Positions 1 to 6,958 of a stretch of 22,031 bases of DNA are shown piece by piece. The position numbers and the translations under genes were made by a program. The DNA comes from Candidatus Thorarchaeota archaeon (lineage in GTDB: Archaea; Asgardarchaeota; Thorarchaeia; Thorarchaeales; Thorarchaeaceae), in assembly GCA_016840385.1 (NCBI GenBank), contig JAEOSL010000054.1, forward strand, positions 1-22,031. The letters are read 5' to 3'. Positions within the stretch are counted from its first letter, which is position 1; every line of letters starts with the position of its first letter. The notes under the pieces are model-generated. The model was not told the origin of the DNA, ran no database searches, and worked only from the letters and a program-made list of their open reading frames with translations.

Positions 1-348
1 CCACCTGAGAGATACTATCGGACAGCAGAGAGTCCGACCAAGCCACTGCTTGACATCGATACGGTCTATGGTGACCATATATCGGCCACTCTACTGGCGT
101 GATTCAGTGTTTATGGGATGCAGTGTCTGTTATTGACACTGTCCGCGGGTTTTACTCGGTCATATCCAGCATGATGTGTTAGCAGTTGTTCGCGCGGGTA
201 GTGCCGCGTTTCACCATGTTCTTGGCGAGTCATAGTCAGACTGTTTTCACCTAGTAAGTCGAAGTAAGGAGACGCGGTGATCATTAGGGACTGTCATGAT
301 AGAGAAATAGGTGTATGGTTTTCCCTCTTGTTACATTCATTCCCTCAA
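1..348. other. Gene-free stretch with several short hairpins
   Basis: No frame on either strand runs far without stops. The stretch looks somewhat richer in G+C than the genes beside it and holds several short inverted repeats: TCGGAC/GTCCGA (18-23 with 32-37), TATGGT/ACCATA around base 73, and CAGTGTC/GACACTG (121-127 with 135-141, 7 perfect pairs, 7-base loop). A minus-strand frame of about 40 codons covers roughly 117-242 and reads plausibly as protein, but I do not recognise it. The stretch could be a structured RNA gene, a decayed insertion, or unrelated sequence joined to the broken ATPase gene. I see no signature of RNase P RNA or SRP RNA. Confidence 0.3.
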
Positions 349-666
349 TTACGAAACGCGGACCATTGTCTTGTCCATGTATTCCTTAAGTCTCTCTGGA
401 GGAACTCCTTTTTCGCGTAGTTCTTTCGGATCTCCTGGTAGCATAAGGGATGCAATATCTCCCTGCGGGTCAAAGGCAATGATAGGAATACCCTTCATTG
501 CAGCCTCTTCCAAGATACATTTGGAAAGAACGGTCTTTCCTGAACCTGTCGAACCAAAGACTCCACCATGGCGTCTTAAGAGATCTGTACTGATCTCGAA
601 TTTCTCATTGGTTCTTTTCCCTTCTTCATCAAGCTTGAATCCAAGCCAGAGCTTATCGTCTCCCAT
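349..666 (-). CDS. HerA-like (DUF87/COG0433) ATPase, N-terminal fragment only
   Basis: This is the N-terminal part of a HerA/FtsK-type ATPase, a family of ring-forming DNA translocases usually several hundred residues long. It has the family opening (LWLG near the start), the Walker A P-loop GSTGSGKT and the following strand IPIIAFDPQGD. The reading frame stops at about residue 105, after MVRVS, where relatives continue into the rest of the ATPase domain. Walker B and the C-terminal arginine-finger region are missing, and none of the 348 bases beyond resembles the family, so the product should be inactive. The ATG at 666 is preferred over an in-frame GTG at 675 because GGTG lies six bases upstream of the ATG. 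The gene is either a pseudogene or an assembly join. Confidence 0.6.
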   Translation of the reverse strand: MGDDKLWLGFKLDEEGKRTNEKFEISTDLLRRHGGVFGSTGSGKTVLSKCILEEAAMKGIPIIAFDPQGDIASLMLPGDPKELREKGVPPERLKEYMDKTMVRVS

Positions 667-741
667 AGCAAACACCAGTTAACGCTTTTATTTACACTGT
701 GTTTTAAGAGCCTTTCCAGTATAAGCAGTTTTGTATTAAAA

Positions 742-779
742 TAAAAAAATGAAAGAGTGGATGGAGAAAACTCCATCCA
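742..779 (-). terminator. Hairpin plus T-run terminator of the six-helix membrane protein gene
   Basis: On the minus strand, just beyond the stop codon at 791, lies a perfect 9-bp stem (758-766 with 771-779, TGGATGGAG/CTCCATCCA) with a four-base loop. About eight bases later comes a run of seven T residues and then further T-rich sequence. Archaeal polymerases terminate at T-runs; a stable hairpin of this bacterial form is less usual. It would separate the membrane protein gene from the ATPase fragment on the same strand. Confidence 0.6.
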
Positions 780-790
780 AATCTATACTT

Positions 791-1414
791 CTACTCACCT
801 ACTGGTTCGTATCTTCTTCCAAGGAAGATAACGATACTGAATACCAGTAGTACTGCAATGCCAAAGAGGACACCAGCAGCCCACCCATAGCTGAGCGTGT
901 CGCGTATCACACTTGTAGTAAGGTAGATACCTGCCATAATCACACCCAAAATGAGTGAAACAATCATGAACCTCGATGTCATCTCCTTTGTTTGTCCAGT
1001 TTCTGCGCCTTCAGATATTCGACCGCCGAAGAAAACAAAGACAAACAAGAAGATGTATGCTATGACAATCATTGTGCCCATATCGAATAGGTATCCCTGA
1101 ATAATTATATCAACACCATCAAGCAGTCCATAGGTGAGAAGAGTTGCAATCGACATCATGTACACAAGCATGTTTGACATCATCTTGTCATCAGGATGTA
1201 CAAATCCAGTTATTTCAGTGAACGTATTGATTACTGCGATGACCAGAACAATAGCAAGAACCGCCAGTGCTATGAGCCAGATGTAGAAGGGAATCACAAG
1301 TAATTCCGGTGATGCTGTAACTACATCTAACAGCGCCTTTGCTCCGATAGTTCCACCCAGTAATGTCAATCCAATTCCTGAAAGAAAGTTTCCAATCGTA
1401 GTAAGCCTAACCAT
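791..1414 (-). CDS. Six-helix integral membrane protein, function unknown
   Basis: The product is about 207 residues with six hydrophobic segments. They run from the glycine-rich first helix (FLSGIGLTLLGG) to a last helix ending in FLGRRYEPVGE. There is no signal peptide, ATPase motif or obvious catalytic motif, and the short loops suggest a compact six-helix membrane protein. The ATG at 1414 is chosen over the ATG at 1429 because GGAGG sits eight bases upstream of it, whereas the first ATG overlaps that ribosome binding site. A likely TATA element lies about 50 bases upstream in the spacer shared with the divergent zinc-site gene. I do not recognise the family; the DUF981-type archaeal membrane proteins are a possibility only. 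Confidence 0.65.
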   Translation of the reverse strand: MVRLTTIGNFLSGIGLTLLGGTIGAKALLDVVTASPELLVIPFYIWLIALAVLAIVLVIAVINTFTEITGFVHPDDKMMSNMLVYMMSIATLLTYGLLDGVDIIIQGYLFDMGTMIVIAYIFLFVFVFFGGRISEGAETGQTKEMTSRFMIVSLILGVIMAGIYLTTSVIRDTLSYGWAAGVLFGIAVLLVFSIVIFLGRRYEPVGE

Positions 1415-1493
1415 ACATCTATCCTCCATGAGGTAGTGTAACTGAAAGCCTTCTTGGTCTGGTTTCTATTAACTCTTTGCTACATATCGTAGA

Positions 1494-2234
1494 ATGGTGA
1501 ATTGTGGCGCGTATTTTCCATTCAGAAAGGCTAAATTTCTTCACGTGATAATAGTCCTGAGGGATATGGTTTTGTCAGAGGAATCAGAAAGAATTCTTGT
1601 TCGGAAGGACACTATTGCCCGTTGCTCATGGTGCGGAAGTCCTGAAAGCAATAAGTGGGTTTCTGGACAAAATGATGAGATTTATTGTACTCCTGAATGT
1701 TGGCAAGCAGCATCTATGGGGAAAAGGAAAATAGCAGCTGGGGCAAGAATTTGCCTTGCACTCGCAATGATTCTCTTTCCTACTATAGCAATACTGACAT
1801 CGAATCTTTCTTTGGCTGCCGCTGGCATGCAGTTTGGTCTGACAGGTTTTTTAATACTTCTCTTAGGTCTTGCTATGTATTTAGGTGCAAATGAAGGAAA
1901 GAAGTATCAAGATAGGAAAGGGAAATACAGTGGGATTTCACCAATAGAATGTGAATACTGTATGCATTCAAATCCACCTCGTGCAACAAGATGTCTAAAT
2001 TGTGATGCCCCCCTTACAGGAGCACCTTTCCTGTCTGAAGCAATTCCTCCATGGATTAGCAAACAGAGTAAAGTGAAAGGAGTACGATGTCCATTTTGTA
2101 ATGCTATCTACTCTTATCTTCCATCAGTGATATCTGATGATGGACAGGTAAACTGTCAGAATTGCACTCGTCAATTCTTAGTTCCTATCGGTTCCAAGGA
2201 TACTTCCACTGATCTGCATCGTGCATACTACTAG
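1494..2234 (+). CDS. Membrane protein with three four-cysteine zinc sites
   Basis: The product has up to 246 residues. An N-terminal zinc site (C44, C47, C65, C69) is followed by two hydrophobic segments (about residues 85-131), then a rubredoxin-like CxxC pair site (C153, C156, C167, C170) and a third site (C199, C202, C221, C224). This suggests a membrane-anchored protein with both zinc-ribbon ends on the same face, probably the cytoplasm. The start is uncertain. The ATG at 1494 fits a leaderless transcript from an AT-rich element at about 1463-1471, while the ATG at 1566 gives a more natural N-terminus (MVLSEES) directly before the first zinc site. The stop codon overlaps that of the convergent MFS gene in a shared CTAG. 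Function unknown. Confidence 0.6.
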   Translation: MVNCGAYFPFRKAKFLHVIIVLRDMVLSEESERILVRKDTIARCSWCGSPESNKWVSGQNDEIYCTPECWQAASMGKRKIAAGARICLALAMILFPTIAILTSNLSLAAAGMQFGLTGFLILLLGLAMYLGANEGKKYQDRKGKYSGISPIECEYCMHSNPPRATRCLNCDAPLTGAPFLSEAIPPWISKQSKVKGVRCPFCNAIYSYLPSVISDDGQVNCQNCTRQFLVPIGSKDTSTDLHRAYY

Positions 2235-3442
2235 GATGCCACTTCAACTTCAGGTGCTAGTTCTGTTAGGAAGTAGGTTCCAATACATGCAATACCTATG
2301 AGCACGATTACGAGAAGAGCTAATCCTGGGAAGAGACCTCCTACTGAATATGCTAACTCCGCAGCTAATGGTCCGATGATCATGCCTGATCCAAAGAATA
2401 TCGAATAGACACCCATTGTGCTCCCTCTGGATTCAGCACTTGAAATATCCGTGAGGTATGCCATTGCTGCTGGTGGGAATGCACCTGATATGAAACCCAA
2501 TATGGGTAATAGTGGCCATAGCCCATTTGTCCAAAGTGTGTCAAAAGGTACAGCAACAAGCATGTATGCCAATGCTCCAAATCCTATGAGCCCAAAGACA
2601 ATGAATGGTCTCCTCTTACGCATGTGGTCTGATAGGTGACCCATTACAATGATTCCTAACACCAGAGACACTCCAAGCATTGCAAAGAGAATAAGTAGAT
2701 CCATAGCTGTAATGTCAAAGTATTCTTCTACGATATGCTTTGTCTTTGAGATTACCAGACCATAGAGTGAGATAATCGGAATGTATACTGGGAGCATCTT
2801 CTGGACATTCTTGTCTCTTGCAACTTCCTTTAGAAGAGCCATAACACTAACTTCTTCGTGTGATATCACTCTGGTTTCTTTGATAAGAATCAGTGTTAGA
2901 AAACCAGAAACTGCACATGCTGCAGCCGCAGCGAAGAGTAGTAGAAAAGGTGCAAATCCCATTTCCAGCAATATGATACCTAGACCAAAACCACCCGCAA
3001 GACCCATCAATGTGGAAAGATCATAATATCCCATCAGACGCGCGCGATTATCTTCTGTGGAACAATCAGCTATCATGGAGAGGGTTGTTGTTACTTTAGA
3101 TGCTGCTCCAATACCGAAGAGTCCTGCTAAAATGAATGCAATAATCTCGATTGTCGCAATTCCAAATAGAAATGCAGCTGCGGCAGTTATGAACAAACTT
3201 GCAGCAAGGATTGGCTTTCTACCAATCTTGTCACTATATGAACCAAAGAATGAAACCGTGCTTAGTTCTGCAATTGGATATATCACAAGTACAACTGCAA
3301 CGCCCCATCCTGCAAGAGCACCACCCATGTAGACATTGCTAGAAATCACTGCAATCGTCACGTAGAATGACGCACGCATGATCAGAGTAACTAGATACAA
3401 CATTATCAGGGTCAACGCATGACCAGATTTTCTTAGTCCCAT
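2231..3442 (-). CDS. Major facilitator superfamily (MFS) transporter
   Basis: This is a 403-residue polytopic protein of normal MFS length with about twelve hydrophobic segments. The diagnostic motif A between helices 2 and 3 is clear (GSYSDKIGRKP), and its C-half counterpart between helices 8 and 9 reads GHLSDHMRKRRP. It should move a small solute by proton- or sodium-coupled transport or efflux; the substrate cannot be read from the sequence. The start at 3442 (MGLRKSG) is chosen because it places helix 1 about ten residues in, as in relatives, and because an upstream extension to 3613 would cross the divergent gene's promoter and coding start. The neighbours do not suggest a substrate. Confidence 0.85.
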   Translation of the reverse strand: MGLRKSGHALTLIMLYLVTLIMRASFYVTIAVISSNVYMGGALAGWGVAVVLVIYPIAELSTVSFFGSYSDKIGRKPILAASLFITAAAAFLFGIATIEIIAFILAGLFGIGAASKVTTTLSMIADCSTEDNRARLMGYYDLSTLMGLAGGFGLGIILLEMGFAPFLLLFAAAAACAVSGFLTLILIKETRVISHEEVSVMALLKEVARDKNVQKMLPVYIPIISLYGLVISKTKHIVEEYFDITAMDLLILFAMLGVSLVLGIIVMGHLSDHMRKRRPFIVFGLIGFGALAYMLVAVPFDTLWTNGLWPLLPILGFISGAFPPAAMAYLTDISSAESRGSTMGVYSIFFGSGMIIGPLAAELAYSVGGLFPGLALLVIVLIGIACIGTYFLTELAPEVEVAS

Positions 3443-3483
3443 TCTTTCACTTTCCAGGCGTAATGAAATGGTCCGTGCATTAG

Positions 3484-3494
3484 CGTTTATAAGC
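3484..3494. promoter_or_regulatory. Shared, nearly symmetric TATA box for divergent genes
   Basis: The core TTTATAAG (3486-3493) reads almost the same on both strands. On the plus strand its centre is about 28 bases before the ATG at 3518, which predicts a leaderless or near-leaderless transcript. On the minus strand it predicts a start near 3464, leaving a leader of about 22 bases for the MFS gene. No other TATA-like element in the 75-base spacer fits either gene as well. Confidence 0.5.
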
Positions 3495-3517
3495 TTGGTT
3501 GGTTGCACTATTGAACT

Positions 3518-3880
3518 ATGGTCACCAGTAAGATTCCCGGGGAAATCGGCTCCACCGAGTATGTCTACTTGACGCTCTATCGCTTGAAGACACTCACTGA
3601 TAAGGAGAAGCATGAATGGTTTGGATCTTGGCGGAAGATCAAAACCAATCTCCCTTCAGGGATGAAGATTATCACCGAAGCATCAAGCGCCTTTGGAACT
3701 GAATACACTGGTTTCACGGTCTATCAAGGTCCGCTTGAGAAGTTTGAGGAATTGATGGATATTCTTGAAGAAAACACTCGAGAATTCTTGGAGAAGTCAC
3801 TCACTATCATTGGCTCAACAGGATTCTCGCTACCAACTGCAGATTTTCAGAAAATTCTCGATGGTAGACCCGTCGATTGA
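3518..3880 (+). CDS. Small conserved-looking alpha/beta protein, function unknown
   Basis: A 120-residue soluble protein that alternates beta (EYVYLTLYRL; YTGFTVYQG) and helical segments (KFEELMDILEENTREFLEKS). The pattern resembles a ferredoxin-like or dimeric alpha/beta-barrel fold. It has no cysteines, no membrane segment and no motif I can tie to an activity. The ATG at 3518 is fixed by the TATA box about 28 bases upstream, which implies leaderless translation. A T-run at about 3910-3916 lies 30 bases beyond the stop and may end the transcript. It could be a small heme- or aromatic-handling enzyme of the dimeric-barrel type, but nothing specific supports this. Confidence 0.6.
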   Translation: MVTSKIPGEIGSTEYVYLTLYRLKTLTDKEKHEWFGSWRKIKTNLPSGMKIITEASSAFGTEYTGFTVYQGPLEKFEELMDILEENTREFLEKSLTIIGSTGFSLPTADFQKILDGRPVD

Positions 3881-3963
3881 ACAGGTGATAGTTTTGCCAC
3901 AGGGCACTGCTTTTTTATCCAAAATGAAATTCCAATGAACTAAGAATATGGTAGGTTGTGAAG

Positions 3964-5727
3964 ATGCCAAACAAACGCTCACGAAAAACAATCGTGATTC
4001 TTACCTTTACTCTGATAGTTGGCATCCTACTGTACACTTACGCCCCCGCAGGTATTGAAGCTGGAGAATATGAAGCAACACTCTCTATTGACTCTCCGAG
4101 TATCAGTGCCACAGAAATTTACATTTTTACTCTCCAAGATTCAGGTTCTTCCTCAGTAAATTCATCCATATTGAATGGAACTTCTACAACAGTTCAGGTT
4201 ACTGTACCAGTATCCGCATTAATTTCTACAGATAATCCTCTCCGTTTCACGCTCAATGTAACTGGTGATATTATCAATGCTGAATCCATTCACTTAGTAA
4301 TTACAAATAACGATGGTTTCAATGTCACATTGCGACCAACCCGTCAATCTGGACAGATATTTACAATCGAGTATCAACCTCTAGTCAATTCACAGGCTGC
4401 AGTTATGATTCTGGGTGTTGTCGCAATCCTCTGGTTCACTGAGGGTATCAGTCTAGTAGCCACATCTATGTTGATACCAGTTCTCATAGTCCTTACTAAC
4501 ATCCGGCCTCCCTCTGAAGCTCTGGCACCATTCTTCGATCCTGCTGTTGCTCTTATCTTTGGAGGATTCCTAATTGGTAGAGCTCTTACAAAATATGAAT
4601 TGGACAAACGGTTGGCTTTACTAATCCTTTCCAGAACAAAAGGCTCTGGAGGTTCGCTCATTCTTACAGTTATGGCTGTAACTGCGTTTCTTTCAATGTG
4701 GATTTCAAATACTGCATCCGCTGCGATTATGATTCCGATTGCTCTTGCAGTCATCAGTAGAATACGGGACACTGATATCCGAAGCAAGTATGGAAAGGCT
4801 TTGGTCTTGGGTGTAGCGTATGCTGCTACGCTTGGCGGTGTTGCTAGTCTTGTTGGCTCTCCTCCTAATCCGCTTGCTGCGAGTTACATCAACTCATTTC
4901 TAGGTGTTGAGTTTTCATTCATGAGTTGGATTCCCTTTGGTTTACCTGTGGTATTGATCATGCTTCCAATCACATGGCAATGGATTGTCTACAGATTCAA
5001 GATTCCAAAAGAAATTGAGGAAATGGAAGACCTCAAAGAAATATCACGAAAAGAATACCTTCGCTTGGGTCCTATGTCGACAAATCAAAAACTAGTCGTT
5101 CTGATTTTTGCTAGTGTCGTCATTCTTTGGTTTACCGAGAAATTGCCTGACTTCATTTCAAGTGTTATTGGATGGTCGGGCCATGGAATATCAAGCTCAG
5201 TTGTAGCCTTGATTGGTGGGGTTTCTCTGATGATTCTTCGACTTCTTGATGAGAAGGATGTATCATCACACATTAGTTGGTCCTCTCTTCTAATACTTGG
5301 TAGCGGGATTGCTCTCGGCGGAGCAATGATTGACACCGGTCTATCCGCATTTATCGCTCAGCAGATGGGTGGACTTGGTATATTTCCAACCTTTCTTGTA
5401 GTTATAATAATCGGAATTGTTGCAGTCCTTGTCACGATGGTTGCGTCCAATACTGGTGCAGCTGTCATACTCATTCCTGTTGCGATACCCTTGGCTGTAG
5501 GTTTAGGAATTGATCCACTACTAATTACAATGGTTATTGCAATTGCAGTATCAATGGACTTTGCTCTACCCACAGGAACACCTCCCTCAACCATTGCTTA
5601 CAGTACTGGGAAAATAGAGATGCGAGAGATGGTCACAACAGGTTTGGTTGTTGATCTTATCGCCATTCTCGTAGTTACTATCCTAGTCGTGTGGCTATGG
5701 GGTCTCCTTGGTCTGGTTGTTATCTAA
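3964..5727 (+). CDS. DASS/SLC13-type sodium-coupled anion symporter with external N-terminal domain
   Basis: This protein is a member of the divalent anion:sodium symporter family, which imports dicarboxylates or sulfate with Na+. It has two SNT signatures, one per inverted repeat (SNTASAAIM near residue 250 and SNTGAAVIL near 498, counting from the GTG at 3958). The partner loops GSPPNPLA (about 300) and GTPPSTIAYSTG (about 540) are also present. Before the transporter core there is a first helix (about 11-30) and then roughly 115 residues rich in Ser, Thr and Asn, beta-like, with four N-x-S/T sites (N68, N73, N100, N122). This part is probably outside the membrane and glycosylated, and most family members lack it. 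The start is either GTG 3958 or ATG 3964. Substrate is not predictable. Confidence 0.87.
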   Translation: MPNKRSRKTIVILTFTLIVGILLYTYAPAGIEAGEYEATLSIDSPSISATEIYIFTLQDSGSSSVNSSILNGTSTTVQVTVPVSALISTDNPLRFTLNVTGDIINAESIHLVITNNDGFNVTLRPTRQSGQIFTIEYQPLVNSQAAVMILGVVAILWFTEGISLVATSMLIPVLIVLTNIRPPSEALAPFFDPAVALIFGGFLIGRALTKYELDKRLALLILSRTKGSGGSLILTVMAVTAFLSMWISNTASAAIMIPIALAVISRIRDTDIRSKYGKALVLGVAYAATLGGVASLVGSPPNPLAASYINSFLGVEFSFMSWIPFGLPVVLIMLPITWQWIVYRFKIPKEIEEMEDLKEISRKEYLRLGPMSTNQKLVVLIFASVVILWFTEKLPDFISSVIGWSGHGISSSVVALIGGVSLMILRLLDEKDVSSHISWSSLLILGSGIALGGAMIDTGLSAFIAQQMGGLGIFPTFLVVIIIGIVAVLVTMVASNTGAAVILIPVAIPLAVGLGIDPLLITMVIAIAVSMDFALPTGTPPSTIAYSTGKIEMREMVTTGLVVDLIAILVVTILVVWLWGLLGLVVI

Positions 5728-5753
5728 GAATAGTACACCCTTGCATTTCACGA

Positions 5754-5775
5754 AGGGTTTAAATCGCATAACCCT
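5754..5775 (+). promoter_or_regulatory. TATA box flanked by an inverted repeat (possible operator)
   Basis: TTTAAA at 5758-5763 overlaps the left half of an inverted repeat AGGGTT (5754-5759) / AACCCT (5770-5775). The TATA position predicts transcription from about 5786, which supports the GTG at 5800 as the start of the next gene. A repressor bound to the repeat would cover the TATA box, but no cognate regulator is identified. Confidence 0.35.
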
Positions 5776-5799
5776 AGGATGCTCTTCGAGGTTTCAAGT

Positions 5800-6573
5800 G
5801 TGAGCTGGGTTTCCAAGATAATCAACGGTGCTCCTGATGAGTTTGTCAAAGCAAGGCTAGTGAAATATGGACTTGGGTTCCATCCTGGTCCCAGGGTACG
5901 TATTGTACTAAGCAAAACAAGTATCAAACTCAAAACTGATCTTGACCTTGAGAAAACCTTTCTCAGAGGATATTTGCTTGGAGCACCAGACGGCCAGCAC
6001 AAAGTCAAAGGCACAATCATTACATACGCAGACAATACTGCTGAGTATGACAAATTGACGATGCCAATATCTTGGAAGATATCAAAAGGCAAAGGACCTC
6101 CAGTCTTCAAAGCAAAGGTGGATGAATCCGCCCCACTTGATGACATTAAGGCACTCTTTGATAATGATGATGCTACTACTTTCTATTTGCTCTCTCTGAA
6201 CCCCAGAGATGGAACCAAACCTTGGAAAGTAACAACAAAAACATCCTTCCCCAAAGGTGGGCCAAAAGAAGAGGAGAAGGATACGGTGGTCAAAGATCCA
6301 GTCTTTGCCAAAGGTGCCTTAGGGAATACTCCTGAAACATTAGCATACATACTTGATGAATACCTACCTGTTCATAAGGACAAGGTCGGACCGAAAACCA
6401 AGAATATCTGGATTCGAAACAATTTTGAAATTCTTGGAATCAAACCTCCAGCTGATCCAAACCTGTCGTTCGATGAAAAGAGACGGTTAGCTAGAAAGAA
6501 ATGCAAACTCACTCGTGAAGTCACAATTGATGGTGAAGACTATAGTGAGACATACGATTTCATAGCAAATTAA
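5800..6573 (+). CDS. Soluble protein of 257 residues, function unknown
   Basis: A hydrophilic, lysine-rich protein without membrane segments, cysteine pairs or a recognised nucleotide-binding motif. The N-terminal half alternates short beta strands (RVRIVLS, GTIITYADN), as in a beta-barrel. The C-terminal part contains a helix-rich segment (TPETLAYILDEYL) and ends in a basic, beta-like stretch. The GTG at 5800 is chosen over the ATG at 5779. GAGG lies eight bases upstream of the GTG, and the TATA box at 5758-5763 predicts transcription starting after the ATG. It follows the DASS gene by about 70 bases but has its own promoter. I do not recognise the family. Confidence 0.6.
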   Translation: MSWVSKIINGAPDEFVKARLVKYGLGFHPGPRVRIVLSKTSIKLKTDLDLEKTFLRGYLLGAPDGQHKVKGTIITYADNTAEYDKLTMPISWKISKGKGPPVFKAKVDESAPLDDIKALFDNDDATTFYLLSLNPRDGTKPWKVTTKTSFPKGGPKEEEKDTVVKDPVFAKGALGNTPETLAYILDEYLPVHKDKVGPKTKNIWIRNNFEILGIKPPADPNLSFDEKRRLARKKCKLTREVTIDGEDYSETYDFIAN

Positions 6574-6582
6574 TTGGATAAG

Positions 6583-6590
6583 TTTAAATT
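6583..6590 (+). promoter_or_regulatory. TATA box of the 66-aa membrane protein gene
   Basis: TTTAAATT lies about 26 bases before a predicted start near 6612. That leaves a leader of about 21 bases containing GAGG (6621-6624), eight bases before the ATG at 6633. Promoter, leader and ribosome binding site agree, which supports this short gene as real. Confidence 0.5.
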
Positions 6591-6632
6591 CGGAATCAAA
6601 ACGGCCCCTATAATAACAACGAGGCGAAATAA

Positions 6633-6833
6633 ATGCTCCAGAGCTTTGAAAGCAACTTCTTCCTATTTTCAGCGATTTTCATATTCCTCGGAATATTTGC
6701 CATTGGATGGCTTGTAGTACATATTGAACATGGTCGTCATCTTTCAAAATTGAAAGTCGCCTTATCCGGAATTCTTGGAGCCACTCTTCTTGGATTTGGT
6801 TTCCACTTACTCCTACTATCGTTTGGTGTCTAA
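6633..6833 (+). CDS. Small two-helix membrane protein
   Basis: A 66-residue protein made almost wholly of two hydrophobic segments (about residues 9-29 and 44-64). They are joined by a basic, histidine-containing loop (HIEHGRHLSKLK), so both ends probably face the same side. The gene has its own TATA box and a good ribosome binding site (GAGG, eight-base spacing), which argues against a chance reading frame. No family is recognised. It may be a stand-alone membrane peptide or a small subunit or regulator of a membrane complex. Confidence 0.55.
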   Translation: MLQSFESNFFLFSAIFIFLGIFAIGWLVVHIEHGRHLSKLKVALSGILGATLLGFGFHLLLLSFGV

Positions 6834-6958
6834 CAATTCTGCAGCTCCACTCATATACGAGTAAGCTAGGTACGAACAATCGTTATTTAGCATCTCGATG
6901 AACTTGTATTGCTATTCTCTAGTGGACAGCATATTTGATTAACGAGAGGATTCATCAA

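Noticed and set aside
1..310. RNase P RNA or SRP RNA
   Set aside because: The hairpins invited this, but I could not find the conserved RNase P or SRP helix 8 core sequences on either strand.
349..675. HerA-like fragment as a complete small ATPase
   Set aside because: Walker B and the C-terminal ATPase half are missing, and the frame ends abruptly compared with relatives.
4374..4787. Minus-strand open frame of 137 codons inside the DASS gene
   Set aside because: It overlaps the strongly supported transporter and its composition follows from the complement of hydrophobic codons.
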